A stretch of DNA of 64,000 nucleotides from assembly GCA_021287075.1 (NCBI GenBank), contig JAJTBD010000004.1, forward strand, positions 124,001 through 188,000, written 5' to 3'. Below, one piece after another: positions 23,777 to 33,081 of this stretch. How positions within the stretch are numbered: position 1 is the first letter of the stretch; every line of letters starts with the position of its first letter. The DNA is from Micrococcales bacterium (GTDB lineage: Bacteria > Actinomycetota > Actinomycetes > Actinomycetales > Dermatophilaceae). Made by a program: the position numbers and the translations under genes. The notes beneath the pieces were generated by a model. It did not search any database and was not told the DNA's origin. It worked only from the letters and a program-made list of their open reading frames with translations.

Positions 23777-26700
23777 TCACTCCAGCAGGGAGCGGAGGTC
23801 ATCGGCGGTGAGGCCGCCGGTGAGCGGGTCGTCGTCGACGACGCGGGCGAAGAGGTCACGCTTGCGCTCCTGGAGGGCGACCACCTTGTCCTCGATGGTG
23901 CCGGTGGAGACGAGTCGATAGACCATGACGGGCTTGTCCTGGCCGATGCGGTGGGCCCGGTCGATGGCCTGTGACTCGGCGGCTCGGTTCCACCAGGGGT
24001 CGAGGACGAAGACATAGTCGGCCTCGGTGAGCGTGAGGCCGACGCCGCCGGCCTTGAGCGAGATGAGGAAGACCGGGGCGTCGCCGCTGCGGAACTCCTC
24101 GATCACCTCGCCGCGACGGCGGGTCGACCCGTCGAGATAGCAGGTGGCGACGCCGGCCGCCTCGAGCCGCTCGCGCACCCGTCCGAGGAAGCGGGTGAAC
24201 TGGCTGAAGACCAGCGCCCTGTGCCCCTCCTGGGCCAGCTCCTCGATCTGGCCGAGGACGGTCTCGATCTTGGCCGAGGGCGCGGCCGGGCCGTCGGGGT
24301 CGACGAGCGCCACGTCGAGCGCGAGCTGGCGCAGCCGGGTGAGGGAGGCGAGGATCTCGACGCGGTTGGCCTCGGGGTCCTCGAGCAGACCGAGCACGCG
24401 CTGGCGCTCCCGCTGGAAGTGGCGGTCATAGATGCGCCGGTGAGCGGGGGCGAGCTCGATCGGCAGGACCTGGACCTGCTTGGGCGGCAGGTCGAGCGCG
24501 ACCTCGTCCTTGGTGCGGCGCAGCATGAGCGGCCGGATGCGGCGGCGCAGCAGCGCGAGGCGGTCGCCGTCGCCGGCCTCGATGGGCTTGCGCCAGTCGC
24601 GCTTGAACTCATCTGGCCGCGGATAGAGGCCCGGCGCGGTCAGCGAGAGCAGCGACCACAGGTCCATCAGGCCGTTCTCGACGGGGGTGCCGGTCAGGGC
24701 GATCGTGACCGGTCGCACGAGCCGGCGCACGGCGAGATAGGTCTTGGACTGGTGGTTCTTGACCATGTGGGCCTCGTCGAGCAGCACCGCCCGCCATGCG
24801 ACCTCGCGGAAGCGCTCGGCGTCGAGCCGCAGCACGGCATAGGAGGTGATGACGAGGTCGGCTCCCTCGGCGAGCTCGGCGACGGAGGTGCGGCGTTTGG
24901 CGCTCGTGCGCCCAGCGGTCACCACCCGCAGCCCCGGGGCAAAGCGCTCGGCCTCACTCGCCCACGTGCCCATCACCGAGGTCGGGGCCACGACCAGCAC
25001 CGGCTCGGTCAGCTGACCGGCCACCCGGGCCCGCTCGAGCATCGCGAGCGTCTGGACCGTCTTGCCCAGTCCCATGTCGTCGGCCAGGATCCCGCCGAGC
25101 CCGGCGTCCCAGATCGCGCAGAGCCAGCGGAAGCCGTCGGCCTGGTAGGGCCGCAGCTCGGCGCGCAGGCTGGAGGGCACCTCGACGGGTGTCTCGACGT
25201 CGACACCGGCGAGCGCCGAGACCTGCCGCTCCCACGCGGCGCACTGGCTCTCGATGACGCCGAGGCCGGCCAGCTCCTCGAACCACGCGACATCGAAGCG
25301 GTGGACCGAGAGCGTCCCGGCCGGTCGGTCGACGATCTGGCGGCCCTCCTCGATGAGCTCGCGCAGCTCACGCAGCGCCGGCTGGTCGAGGGAGAACCAG
25401 CGCCCCGACGGCAGCACCATCATCTGGTCGCCGCAGCGCAGGGCGGTCAGCAGCTCGATGACCGGCACCTGCTCGCCGTCGATCGTCACCACCACCTGGA
25501 GGTCGAACCAGTCCTGACGGCCGCCGCTGTCGTCGGACACCGAGATGCTGATCACCGGCTCGCCCTCGGCCTCGGTGAACTCGGGGATGCCCTCGTCGAG
25601 CAGCACGTCGACATCGGGGCTGGCCAGCGCCAGCGGCAGCACCCGCTCGAGGAAGTGCACGGCGCTGCCGCCCTCGAGGTGGGTCTCGTCGCGCAGTCTG
25701 GTGTCGAGGTCGTGCTCGACCCTCTCGATCAGGTCGGTCTCCTCGGCGAGGTCACGCCGGCCGGGCCGGGTCGGGTGCAGCCGCAGCAGTTGGGCGGAGG
25801 CGTCGGCGAGCTCGCCGGGCAGGGCATAGACGACGCCCCAGCGCACGATGATGATCGGCCGGTCGCCCGCCCGGTCGGGACCGACCCGCAGCTGGAGCCG
25901 CGGCACCGGGCGCGCGTCGACATCGACGGACCCGTCGGGGCTGGTCACCGCGATCACGCGAGCCAGGCCCGGCAGATAGTCGGCGAGGAAGCCCCCGACC
26001 TCGGTGGCCGGCACCGTCAACGGCCCACCGCTGAGGAGCGGGTATGCCGCGGGGTCGCGCAGCGCGAGCGGCCGGAGCCCCAGCCGGGGCCCGTCCGGGC
26101 CCGGGCGCCGCAGCACCACACCGCTGGGCGGGTCTCCCACCGCCTCGACCGTGCTCACATCGAGGTCACCGAGCCTCGGGGTGACGGTGATGCCGCCGGC
26201 GCTGCGGGTGACCTCGAGGACCGGCTCGAGGGGCTCGAGGAAGAGCTCGGGCCCGCGCCCGGACTGGTCGACGACCTCGACACCGGCAGCGCGCGCCCGG
26301 CGCAGCCAGTCCCAGCCGACCGGGCCGAGCAGGTCGAGGCGCGGCGTGCCGCCGGCATAGGAGTGGTCGGTCTGGAGGGCATCGCGCAGGCGGACCAGCT
26401 CGGCCGCCAGCGCACGGTGCCGGGGCTCGACCGGGGTCGGGTATCCGGCGGAGACCATGTCCCAGGAGGTGCTGCGCGACCACAGGCCCGCGCGCGACTC
26501 GCGCACCCCGAGGATCGACACCTGGGCCGAGCGCGGACGGCCCCACTGGGCGGGAGCGCCGCGCACCTCGAGCACGACGCCGAGGCGTCGCCCCGCCACG
26601 GATGCCCCGCCGCCTGCGACGGCGCCACCTCCGTCGCTCCCGGCGAGGACCGGCTCCAGGGCCTCCCGCCAGGCCCGCTGCGGCGGGGCGACCCGGTCGC

Positions 26701-27013
26701 GCACCGTGAGCAGGACCGCGGCCGCATGCTTGCAGTCGGCCCGCACCGGGCAGCTGCACCTGGCCGAGAAGGCGAGCTCCTCCCCCGGGTCAGACAGCCG
26801 CTGGAGCAGCACCTGGTAGTCACTGGGGGCCGTCCCCGCGACCAGGGCCAACACGAGGAAGCCGTCGCCCGCAGCGGTGACGGACGTGACGTGGCCTCCC
26901 GCTGCATACACCCGCGCGCGGGCGAGCGTCGCCTCGCCGAAGCGGCGCAGCAGCGCCCCCGCGCTCACCTCGCCGGGCCAGGCCGGCCATGCCCCCGTGC
27001 TCTCCACCCCCAT
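23777..27013 (-). CDS. SWIM zinc-finger SNF2-family helicase-like ATPase
   Basis: About 1078 residues. An N-terminal SWIM zinc finger (CSCPVRADCKHAA, near residue 90) is followed by a long middle region, then an SNF2 ATPase with ILADDMGLGKTVQTLAML (near 645), LLDEAHMVKN (near 745), and the helicase C-terminal half with VFSQFTRFLGRV, YLDGSTRRRGEVIEEF and AIDRAHRIGQDKPVMVYRL. It probably translocates on double-stranded DNA and remodels protein-DNA complexes; the bacterial role is unclear. ATG 27013 or GTG 27007 is the start. TAGGGT (27020-27015) is 7 nt from the GTG, favouring a leaderless mRNA from 27007. Confidence 0.88.
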   Translation of the reverse strand: MGVESTGAWPAWPGEVSAGALLRRFGEATLARARVYAAGGHVTSVTAAGDGFLVLALVAGTAPSDYQVLLQRLSDPGEELAFSARCSCPVRADCKHAAAVLLTVRDRVAPPQRAWREALEPVLAGSDGGGAVAGGGASVAGRRLGVVLEVRGAPAQWGRPRSAQVSILGVRESRAGLWSRSTSWDMVSAGYPTPVEPRHRALAAELVRLRDALQTDHSYAGGTPRLDLLGPVGWDWLRRARAAGVEVVDQSGRGPELFLEPLEPVLEVTRSAGGITVTPRLGDLDVSTVEAVGDPPSGVVLRRPGPDGPRLGLRPLALRDPAAYPLLSGGPLTVPATEVGGFLADYLPGLARVIAVTSPDGSVDVDARPVPRLQLRVGPDRAGDRPIIIVRWGVVYALPGELADASAQLLRLHPTRPGRRDLAEETDLIERVEHDLDTRLRDETHLEGGSAVHFLERVLPLALASPDVDVLLDEGIPEFTEAEGEPVISISVSDDSGGRQDWFDLQVVVTIDGEQVPVIELLTALRCGDQMMVLPSGRWFSLDQPALRELRELIEEGRQIVDRPAGTLSVHRFDVAWFEELAGLGVIESQCAAWERQVSALAGVDVETPVEVPSSLRAELRPYQADGFRWLCAIWDAGLGGILADDMGLGKTVQTLAMLERARVAGQLTEPVLVVAPTSVMGTWASEAERFAPGLRVVTAGRTSAKRRTSVAELAEGADLVITSYAVLRLDAERFREVAWRAVLLDEAHMVKNHQSKTYLAVRRLVRPVTIALTGTPVENGLMDLWSLLSLTAPGLYPRPDEFKRDWRKPIEAGDGDRLALLRRRIRPLMLRRTKDEVALDLPPKQVQVLPIELAPAHRRIYDRHFQRERQRVLGLLEDPEANRVEILASLTRLRQLALDVALVDPDGPAAPSAKIETVLGQIEELAQEGHRALVFSQFTRFLGRVRERLEAAGVATCYLDGSTRRRGEVIEEFRSGDAPVFLISLKAGGVGLTLTEADYVFVLDPWWNRAAESQAIDRAHRIGQDKPVMVYRLVSTGTIEDKVVALQERKRDLFARVVDDDPLTGGLTADDLRSLLE

Positions 27014-27156
27014 GACCCTAGGGCCGCCCACCGACAGCCACGCCGCGCCAGCAGCCGGTCTGTGGAGGAGGCGACATCGCAGGCACCGCCTGTGGACAAC
27101 CTGCCCCCGGGATAGCCTTGCCCTGACCCCCTCACCGCCAGCAGGAGACCGACCAC

Positions 27157-30100
27157 ATGGGCTCGTCGCACGACTATGTGCTGACCGTTGTCGAGGGCGG
27201 CAACGCCCTCTCCGACTTCCGCGCCGCAGCACTGCTGAGCCGACTCCAGGAGGTGGCACCGGGGGTGACCGGCGTGAGCGGCCGGCACATCCACCTCGTG
27301 GCGACCGAGACCGCGCCCAGCCCCGAGACGGTCGAGACCGTGACGCGCCTGCTGACCTATGGCGAGCCCTATCGCGGCGACCCCGAGGGCACCCTCGTCG
27401 TCGTCGGCCCGCGCCTGGGCACCATCTCCCCGTGGGCCTCCAAGGCGACCGACATCGCGCACAACTGCGGCGTCGACATCCACCGCGTCGAGCGGGTCAC
27501 CGAGTGGCACCTGTCCGGCTCCGTGACGGCCGAGGAGTGGGGCGCCTGCGCCGACATCCTCCACGACCGGATGACCGAGACCGCCCTCGCCAGTCGCGAC
27601 GAGGCGGCCGCGCTCTTTGCCGAGCGGGAGCCCGAGCCGATGGAGCACGTCGACGTCCTCGGGCGCGGCCGCACCGCGCTCGAGGAGGCCAACACGGCAT
27701 ACGGCCTCGCGCTCTCCGACGACGAGATCGACTATCTCGTCGAGGCGTTCACCGGCCTCCAGCGCAACCCGACCGACGTCGAGCTGATGATGTTTGCTCA
27801 GGCCAACTCCGAGCACTGCCGCCACAAGATCTTCAACGCCGACTTCATCGTCGACGGCGAGGCCCAGCCCCGCAGTCTCTTTGGCATGATCCGCCACACC
27901 GAGGCCATGTCCGGCGCCGGCACCGTCATCGCCTACAAGGACAACGCCTCGGTCATGCAGGGCGGTCTCGCCCAGCGCTGGCTCCCCGAGGGCCAGGACG
28001 GCCCGAGCCGGTATGCCGCGCGCGAGGGCGAGGTCCACGTCCTGATGAAGGTCGAGACCCACAACCACCCCACGGCGATCTCGCCCTTCCCCGGGGCGGC
28101 CACCGGCGCCGGCGGCGAGATCCGCGACGAGGGTGCGACCGGTCGCGGCTCGCAGCCCAAGGCCGGCCTGACCGGCTTCGCCGTCTCCAACCTCCACCTG
28201 CCCGGCACCGACGAGCCGTGGGAGCGCGACCCCTATGGCGCCCCCGAGCACATCGCGACGCCGCTGGAGATCATGACCGAGGGGCCGATCGGCGCCGCGG
28301 CCTTCAACAACGAGTTCGGGCGGCCGGGTCTGGGCGGCTTCTTCCGCGTCTATGAGCAGACCGTCGACGGCGTGCGCCGCGGCTATCACAAGCCGATCAT
28401 GAGCGCCGGCGGCCTCGGCACGATCAGCGCCGAGATGACCGACAAGATCGTTTTCCCCGAGGGGACCCTGCTCGTGCAGATCGGCGGTCCCGGCATGCGC
28501 ATCGGCATGGGCGGCGGCGCGGCCTCCTCGATGGCCGCGGGGGCGAATGCCGCGGAGCTCGACTTCGACTCGGTGCAGCGCGGCAACCCCGAGATCGAGC
28601 GCCGGGCGCAGGAGGTCATCAACCACTGCTGGTCCCAGGGCGAGAACAACCCGATCCTCGCGATCCACGACGTGGGCGCGGGTGGCCTGTCCAATGCCTT
28701 CCCCGAGCTCGTGGACGGCGCGGGCCTCGGCGCGCGCTTCGATCTGTCGGCAGTCCCGTTGGAGGAGAGCGGACTTGCCCCCAAGGAGATCTGGTGCAAC
28801 GAGAGCCAGGAGCGCTATGTCCTGGCGATCGCACCCGAGTCCCTGGGCCGCTTCGCCGCGCTGTGCGACCGCGAGCGCTGCCCCTATGCCGTCGTCGGTG
28901 TGGCCCGCGCCGATGGCCAGCTCGTCCTCGCCGATGGCCCCGAAGACGTTGCGGGAGAGGACCGCCCGATCGACATGCCCATGGAGGTCCTGCTCGGCAA
29001 GCCCCCGCGCATGACCCGCGACGTGCAGCGGGTCGAGCGGTCGGCGGACGAGCTGGACCTGGCTGACGTGGAGCCGCGCGACGCGGCATACGCCGTCCTG
29101 CGCCACCCGTCGGTGGCGAGCAAGCGCTTCCTCATCACCATCGCCGACCGCACCGTCGGCGGGCTGACCCACCGCGACCAGATGGTCGGGCCGTGGCAGG
29201 TGCCGGTCGCGGATGTCGCTGTGACACTTGCGGATCACCTCGGTTTTGCCGGCGAGGCCATGGCCTCTGGGGAGCGTATGCCGCTGGCGTCCGTCGACGC
29301 CCCGGCCTCCGGTCGGATGGCGGTCGGCGAGGCGATCACCAACCTGCTGGCCGCGCCGATCACCCTCTCTGACGTCAAGCTCTCGTGCAACTGGATGGCC
29401 GCGTGCGGCGAGCCCGGGGAGGACGCCGCGCTCTATGACACCGTGCAGGCCGTCGCGATGGAGCTGTGCCCGGCGCTCGGCGTCAGCGTGCCGGTCGGCA
29501 AGGACTCGCTGTCGATGCGCACCAAGTGGAGCGACACCGACGCCGGCGAGCGCCAGGTGACCTCGCCGGTCAGCCTGGTCGTCTCCGCGTTTGCCGCTCT
29601 GCCCGATGTGCGCCGCACGCTCACCCCGCAGCTGCGCGGCGACTCCGTGCTGCTCCTGCTCGACCTCGGGGCCGGCCGCGACCGCATGGGGGGGTCGATG
29701 CTCGCCCAGGTCACCGGCCAGTTCGGCGGGCAGGTGCCCGACCTCGACGACCCCGCCTGTCTCATCGACCTCGTCGAGACCGTCAATGCCCTGCGCGACA
29801 AGGGGATTGCCACCGCCTATCACGACCGATCCGACGGCGGCCTTTGGGCGGCACTGTGCGAGATGGCCTTTGCGGGCGCCACCGGGCTCGACATCGTCGT
29901 GCCCTCCCTCGAGGCCCTCTTCACCGAGGAGCTCGGCGCCGTCGTCGAGGTGCCCGTCGACCGGCTCGAGGAGGCCCTCGACACGATCGCTGCCGCCGGG
30001 CTCAACAATGTCGTCTCCCAGGTTGCCCGGCCGAGCATCGACCGTCGCGTCCGGGTGCAGATCGGCGGGCAGGTCGTCATCGACGAGCCGCTGCGCGAGC

Positions 30101-31035
30101 TGGCCATGGCCTGGGACGAGGTGTCCTGGCGGATCGCGCGCCTGCGCGACAACCCCGACTGCGCCGACGAGGAGCACGAGCGCTTCTGCGCCGACGACGA
30201 CCCGGGCCTGCGGGTGAGCACCCCCTATGACCCGGCCGCCGACATCACCGCGCCCTATGTCTCGACCGGCGCCCGGCCCAAGGTCGCCATCCTGCGCGAG
30301 CAGGGCGTCAACTCCCATGTCGAGACCGCGTTCGCCTTCGACCGCGCTGGCTTCGACGCCTATGACGTGCACATGACCGACCTCCAGACCGGCCGCTTCG
30401 ACCTGGCCGATGTCGTGGGTCTCGTTGCGGCAGGCGGCTTCTCCTATGGCGACACCCTCGGCGCCGGCGAGGGCTGGGCCCGCTCGGTCCTCTTCAACGA
30501 GCGGCTGACCGAGGCCTTCCACGACTTCTTCCACCGGGAGGAGACCTTTGGCCTCGGCATCTGCAACGGCTGCCAGATGTTCGCCTCCCTGGCCGACCTC
30601 ATCCCGGGCGCCGAGGCGTGGCCGCGCTTCACCCGCAACCGCTCCGAGCAGTACGAGGCGCGCCTGACCCAGGTCGAGGTCCTCGACTCCCCCTCGGTCC
30701 TCTTCCGCGGCATGGCCGGCTCGCTGATCCCGATCGCGGTCGCGCACGGCGAGGGCTTCGCCGACTTCTCGGCGCGCGGCGACCTCGGTCAGGTGCACCG
30801 CGCCGCCCGGTTCGTCGACCACCGAGGGGGCCCCGCGACGGCATACCCCATGAACCCCAACGGATCTCCCGAGGGCCTGACCGCCGTGACCACCCCCGAC
30901 GGCCGCTTCACCGCGATGATGCCGCACCCCGAGCGGGTGCAGCGCAATATCCAGATGTCGTGGACGAGCCAGGCCTCCGAACAGCCCAGCCCCTGGCTGC
31001 GGATGTTCGCCAACGCCCGGGTGTTCGTGGGCTGA
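27157..31035 (+). CDS. purL: Phosphoribosylformylglycinamidine synthase, full-length single-chain type
   Basis: A 1292-residue enzyme for the ATP- and glutamine-dependent conversion of FGAR to FGAM in purine synthesis. The whole E. coli-type architecture is present: N-terminal domain with [18 protein letters not shown], linker, two FGAM synthetase halves ([35 protein letters not shown]) and a C-terminal class-I glutaminase with [13 protein letters not shown] (Cys near residue 1136) and the terminal MMPHPERV. Many actinobacteria instead use three proteins, PurS-PurQ-PurL. AGGAG precedes ATG 27157. Codon use looks like the neighbours, so any transfer would be old. Confidence 0.96.
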   Translation: MGSSHDYVLTVVEGGNALSDFRAAALLSRLQEVAPGVTGVSGRHIHLVATETAPSPETVETVTRLLTYGEPYRGDPEGTLVVVGPRLGTISPWASKATDIAHNCGVDIHRVERVTEWHLSGSVTAEEWGACADILHDRMTETALASRDEAAALFAEREPEPMEHVDVLGRGRTALEEANTAYGLALSDDEIDYLVEAFTGLQRNPTDVELMMFAQANSEHCRHKIFNADFIVDGEAQPRSLFGMIRHTEAMSGAGTVIAYKDNASVMQGGLAQRWLPEGQDGPSRYAAREGEVHVLMKVETHNHPTAISPFPGAATGAGGEIRDEGATGRGSQPKAGLTGFAVSNLHLPGTDEPWERDPYGAPEHIATPLEIMTEGPIGAAAFNNEFGRPGLGGFFRVYEQTVDGVRRGYHKPIMSAGGLGTISAEMTDKIVFPEGTLLVQIGGPGMRIGMGGGAASSMAAGANAAELDFDSVQRGNPEIERRAQEVINHCWSQGENNPILAIHDVGAGGLSNAFPELVDGAGLGARFDLSAVPLEESGLAPKEIWCNESQERYVLAIAPESLGRFAALCDRERCPYAVVGVARADGQLVLADGPEDVAGEDRPIDMPMEVLLGKPPRMTRDVQRVERSADELDLADVEPRDAAYAVLRHPSVASKRFLITIADRTVGGLTHRDQMVGPWQVPVADVAVTLADHLGFAGEAMASGERMPLASVDAPASGRMAVGEAITNLLAAPITLSDVKLSCNWMAACGEPGEDAALYDTVQAVAMELCPALGVSVPVGKDSLSMRTKWSDTDAGERQVTSPVSLVVSAFAALPDVRRTLTPQLRGDSVLLLLDLGAGRDRMGGSMLAQVTGQFGGQVPDLDDPACLIDLVETVNALRDKGIATAYHDRSDGGLWAALCEMAFAGATGLDIVVPSLEALFTEELGAVVEVPVDRLEEALDTIAAAGLNNVVSQVARPSIDRRVRVQIGGQVVIDEPLRELAMAWDEVSWRIARLRDNPDCADEEHERFCADDDPGLRVSTPYDPAADITAPYVSTGARPKVAILREQGVNSHVETAFAFDRAGFDAYDVHMTDLQTGRFDLADVVGLVAAGGFSYGDTLGAGEGWARSVLFNERLTEAFHDFFHREETFGLGICNGCQMFASLADLIPGAEAWPRFTRNRSEQYEARLTQVEVLDSPSVLFRGMAGSLIPIAVAHGEGFADFSARGDLGQVHRAARFVDHRGGPATAYPMNPNGSPEGLTAVTTPDGRFTAMMPHPERVQRNIQMSWTSQASEQPSPWLRMFANARVFVG

Positions 31036-31121
31036 GCGGCGGCAGCCAGCCCGCCGGCGACCGCTGCGCGGGGCGCCCAGGGACCCACGGCCAGGGACCG
31101 CACACCTGACAGGATGGCGGG

Positions 31122-32150
31122 ATGAGCGAGCGACTCCCCCGCCCAGACGTCCGCGGCCTGCCCGAGGGGTGGACCGCCCGGATGCCGCGCGAGGATGACG
31201 TGGCCGGCGCCATCGCGCTCGTGACCGCCCATCGGCGCGCCGCGCGCGGTGAGGGCGCGGCCGACCCGCAGTCGGTGGAGTCCGATCTGGTCGGGCTCGG
31301 CTCGTGGTCGCGGCGCCAGTCGGTGGTGCTCTCCCCTGACGGGGCCCTCGTCGCCTGGGCGCAGGCCCACGACCGGGCGGCCGGGCGCATCAACGTCCCC
31401 GTCATCGTCGACCCGGGGCTCCCCGACGCCGACGCCGACCGGGTCGCGGCTGCGCTCTATGCCTGGGTCGAGGCGGCGGCCCGCGAGATCGCAGCCGAGC
31501 GCGGCCTCCCCGGCACCCAGCTCGACGCCGAGACGTATGCCGCGGACGCCCGCCAGCAGCGCTGGCTCGCCTCCGCGGCATACCAGCACACGCGCACCTG
31601 GCTGCACATGACCCGGCCGGTCACGCCGGACGAGCAGCCGCCGGGGCCACGGGAGGGGGTGCGCGTGCGGCGCGTGGAGCGGCACAGCTCGGGGCTGCCG
31701 CTCGCCGACGACCTCCAGACCGTCCACCGGATGCTCGAGGAGTCCTTCGCCGACCACTTCAACTCCTATCGGGAGTCCTTCCCGGAGTTCCTCCAGCGCC
31801 TGCGGGAGGACCCGGGTCACCGGTGGGACCACTGGTGGATCGCCGAGATCGAGGTGGATGGGCGATGGGAGCCGGGCGGGGCCCTCGTCAGCACCGTCCT
31901 GCCCGCCGACCGCTCCGGCGCGGAGGGCAGCTATGTCGACTACATCGGCGTGCACCGCCGCTCCCGCGGTCGCGGCGTCGCAAAAGCCTTGCTGCACACC
32001 GTGATCCGTGACGCAGCCGAGCGCGGCCGCAACCGGGTCGGTCTCGAGGTGGACGCCGACTCCCCCACCGGCGCCGACGGTCTCTACTCGGCCATGGGCT
32101 GGGCGCTCGACTACGAGACGTGGTCCTGGCACCGCGACCTGACGCTCTGA
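31122..32150 (+). CDS. GNAT acetyltransferase with two GNAT-like halves
   Basis: A 342-residue protein. The N-terminal half looks like a degenerate GNAT domain. The C-terminal half has a clear acetyl-CoA site: YVDYIGVHRRSRGRGVAKAL (the R/Q-x-x-G-x-A signature as RGRGVA) and NRVGLEVDADSPTGADGLY. Two-domain GNATs with this layout include mycothiol synthase MshD, but the match is general, so only the fold is called. CAGGAT lies 7 nt before the ATG and could be a weak -10 of a leaderless message. Confidence 0.8.
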   Translation: MSERLPRPDVRGLPEGWTARMPREDDVAGAIALVTAHRRAARGEGAADPQSVESDLVGLGSWSRRQSVVLSPDGALVAWAQAHDRAAGRINVPVIVDPGLPDADADRVAAALYAWVEAAAREIAAERGLPGTQLDAETYAADARQQRWLASAAYQHTRTWLHMTRPVTPDEQPPGPREGVRVRRVERHSSGLPLADDLQTVHRMLEESFADHFNSYRESFPEFLQRLREDPGHRWDHWWIAEIEVDGRWEPGGALVSTVLPADRSGAEGSYVDYIGVHRRSRGRGVAKALLHTVIRDAAERGRNRVGLEVDADSPTGADGLYSAMGWALDYETWSWHRDLTL

Positions 32151-32237
32151 GCGCCGCCGCACCTGCGGCATACTGGGGTGTCCGCACTCGGCGGACGACG
32201 ACGATGGCCCGGCGCCGCCGCTGAAAGGCGCCCTCAC

Positions 32238-32699
32238 ATGGGAGACAACCCGTCCCGCCCGATCGTCCACAGCTACACCGACCTCTGGGAATACGCGTGC
32301 TGCGGTGAGCCCGTCTCTGTCGGCGACGAGATCACCGTCCGGCGCATCATCGATCCGGGGCACGCCAACAAGGTCTACGGCCACATCGTGCCGGTCGACT
32401 GGTATGTCGGCTACCACGTCTTCGACGACACCGAAGGCCCCGTCGAGTCCCACCCGGTGCGGGTGCTCGCGCTGTGGGAGGCACATTCCGAGCTGGGCTA
32501 CCACGCCGAGGCCGGCGACCCGCCCGACAACGGCTACTACGCCCCCCTGCCCGGCACCGGCCGCCTGACACCGATCGAGACCATGGTCACCTGGGACGAG
32601 GCCTGGGACCTCGCCTTCGCCGACCCCAGGGCCGACTACACCCCCGTCGAGCCCCGTGGCTGGGTCATGCGCCTCGAGGTCCTCGACGCCGAGGGCTGA
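32238..32699 (+). CDS. Hypothetical protein
   Basis: A 153-residue soluble protein; I do not recognise its family with certainty. It is rich in aromatic and acidic residues, with DLWEYACCGEPVSVGDEITVRR near the start and RLEVLDAEG at the end, possibly a small beta-barrel. GAAAGG lies 10 nt before ATG 32238. It stands alone between the GNAT gene and the small orphan protein gene. Confidence 0.65.
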   Translation: MGDNPSRPIVHSYTDLWEYACCGEPVSVGDEITVRRIIDPGHANKVYGHIVPVDWYVGYHVFDDTEGPVESHPVRVLALWEAHSELGYHAEAGDPPDNGYYAPLPGTGRLTPIETMVTWDEAWDLAFADPRADYTPVEPRGWVMRLEVLDAEG

Positions 32700-32768
32700 G
32701 CGGCACAGGCAGGCCCCGCGGGCGCGGCGCGCACCCGTGCCGCGCCCGCGGCATACCCCTGGCGTGAT

Positions 32769-32860
32769 CTGAGGTAGCACCTCAGGCGACCTAAGGCAGT
32801 TGCCCGATGTGCGGGCACCCCCTTAAGGCGGAGTCTGGAATAGCTGACCCCTGACCAGGT
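32769..32860 (+). promoter_or_regulatory. Upstream region of the small AEMDWRY protein
   Basis: CTGAGGT-AGC-ACCTCAG (32769-32785) is a 7-bp inverted repeat, followed by CTAAGGC (32791) and CTTAAGGCG (32822). Parts of this pattern (CTGAGGT, CTAAGGCG) recur upstream of the paralogous small gene at 55528, which suggests shared regulation. Confidence 0.4.
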
Positions 32861-32876
32861 ACAAGGAGCACCACCC

Positions 32877-33050
32877 ATGAACCCCTACAGCGACCCGACC
32901 TTCATCCACGCCGAGATGGACTGGCGCTACAGCCACGACCTCCAGCACGCCCACGCCGCCCGCAAGCACCACCGCGCCGGCACCCGCCCGAGTGCCTTCC
33001 GCGCCTTCCTGCACAGCTTCTCGCGCCGCACCGAGGCCGCTTCCCGCTGA
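32877..33050 (+). CDS. Small orphan protein with AEMDWRY motif
   Basis: A 57-residue protein. ACAAGGAG sits a good distance before ATG 32877. The N terminus, MNPYSDPTFIHAEMDWRY, closely matches that of the small gene at 55528 (MSIYGTPEFVRAEMDWRY), so these are paralogues. The C-terminal half is His/Arg-rich with SAFRAFLHSFSRR, a possible amphipathic helix. Function is unknown. Its stop overlaps the first base of the open frame leading into the LuxR-type regulator, suggesting a linked or regulated pair. Confidence 0.7.
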   Translation: MNPYSDPTFIHAEMDWRYSHDLQHAHAARKHHRAGTRPSAFRAFLHSFSRRTEAASR

Positions 33051-33058
33051 TGCCCGAG

Positions 33059-33081
33059 ATGTCCCGGATAATCCGGGACAT
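33059..33081 (+). promoter_or_regulatory. 23-bp perfect palindrome overlapping a leaderless promoter
   Basis: ATGTCCCGGAT (33059-33069) and ATCCGGGACAT (33071-33081) are perfect inverted arms around one base. GATAAT (33067-33072), a strong -10, lies in the centre and ends 7 nt before ATG 33080. The palindrome therefore covers -10 and start codon of the regulator gene, as expected for an operator. Confidence 0.7.

Noticed and set aside
24221..27115. Open frame of about 964 codons antisense to the SNF2 gene
   Set aside because: Shadow of the helicase gene; no recognisable domain and biased composition.
26965..30927. Open frame of about 1320 codons antisense to purL
   Set aside because: It mirrors the codon structure of purL, encodes low-complexity Gly/Val/Asp-rich sequence and has no start signal. 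Long antisense frames are expected at this GC content.
32769..32785. Possible DtxR/IdeR iron box (CTGAGGT-AGC-ACCTCAG)
   Set aside because: It is symmetrical but lacks the TTAGG ends and the 19-bp length of the consensus; kept only as an unassigned inverted repeat.
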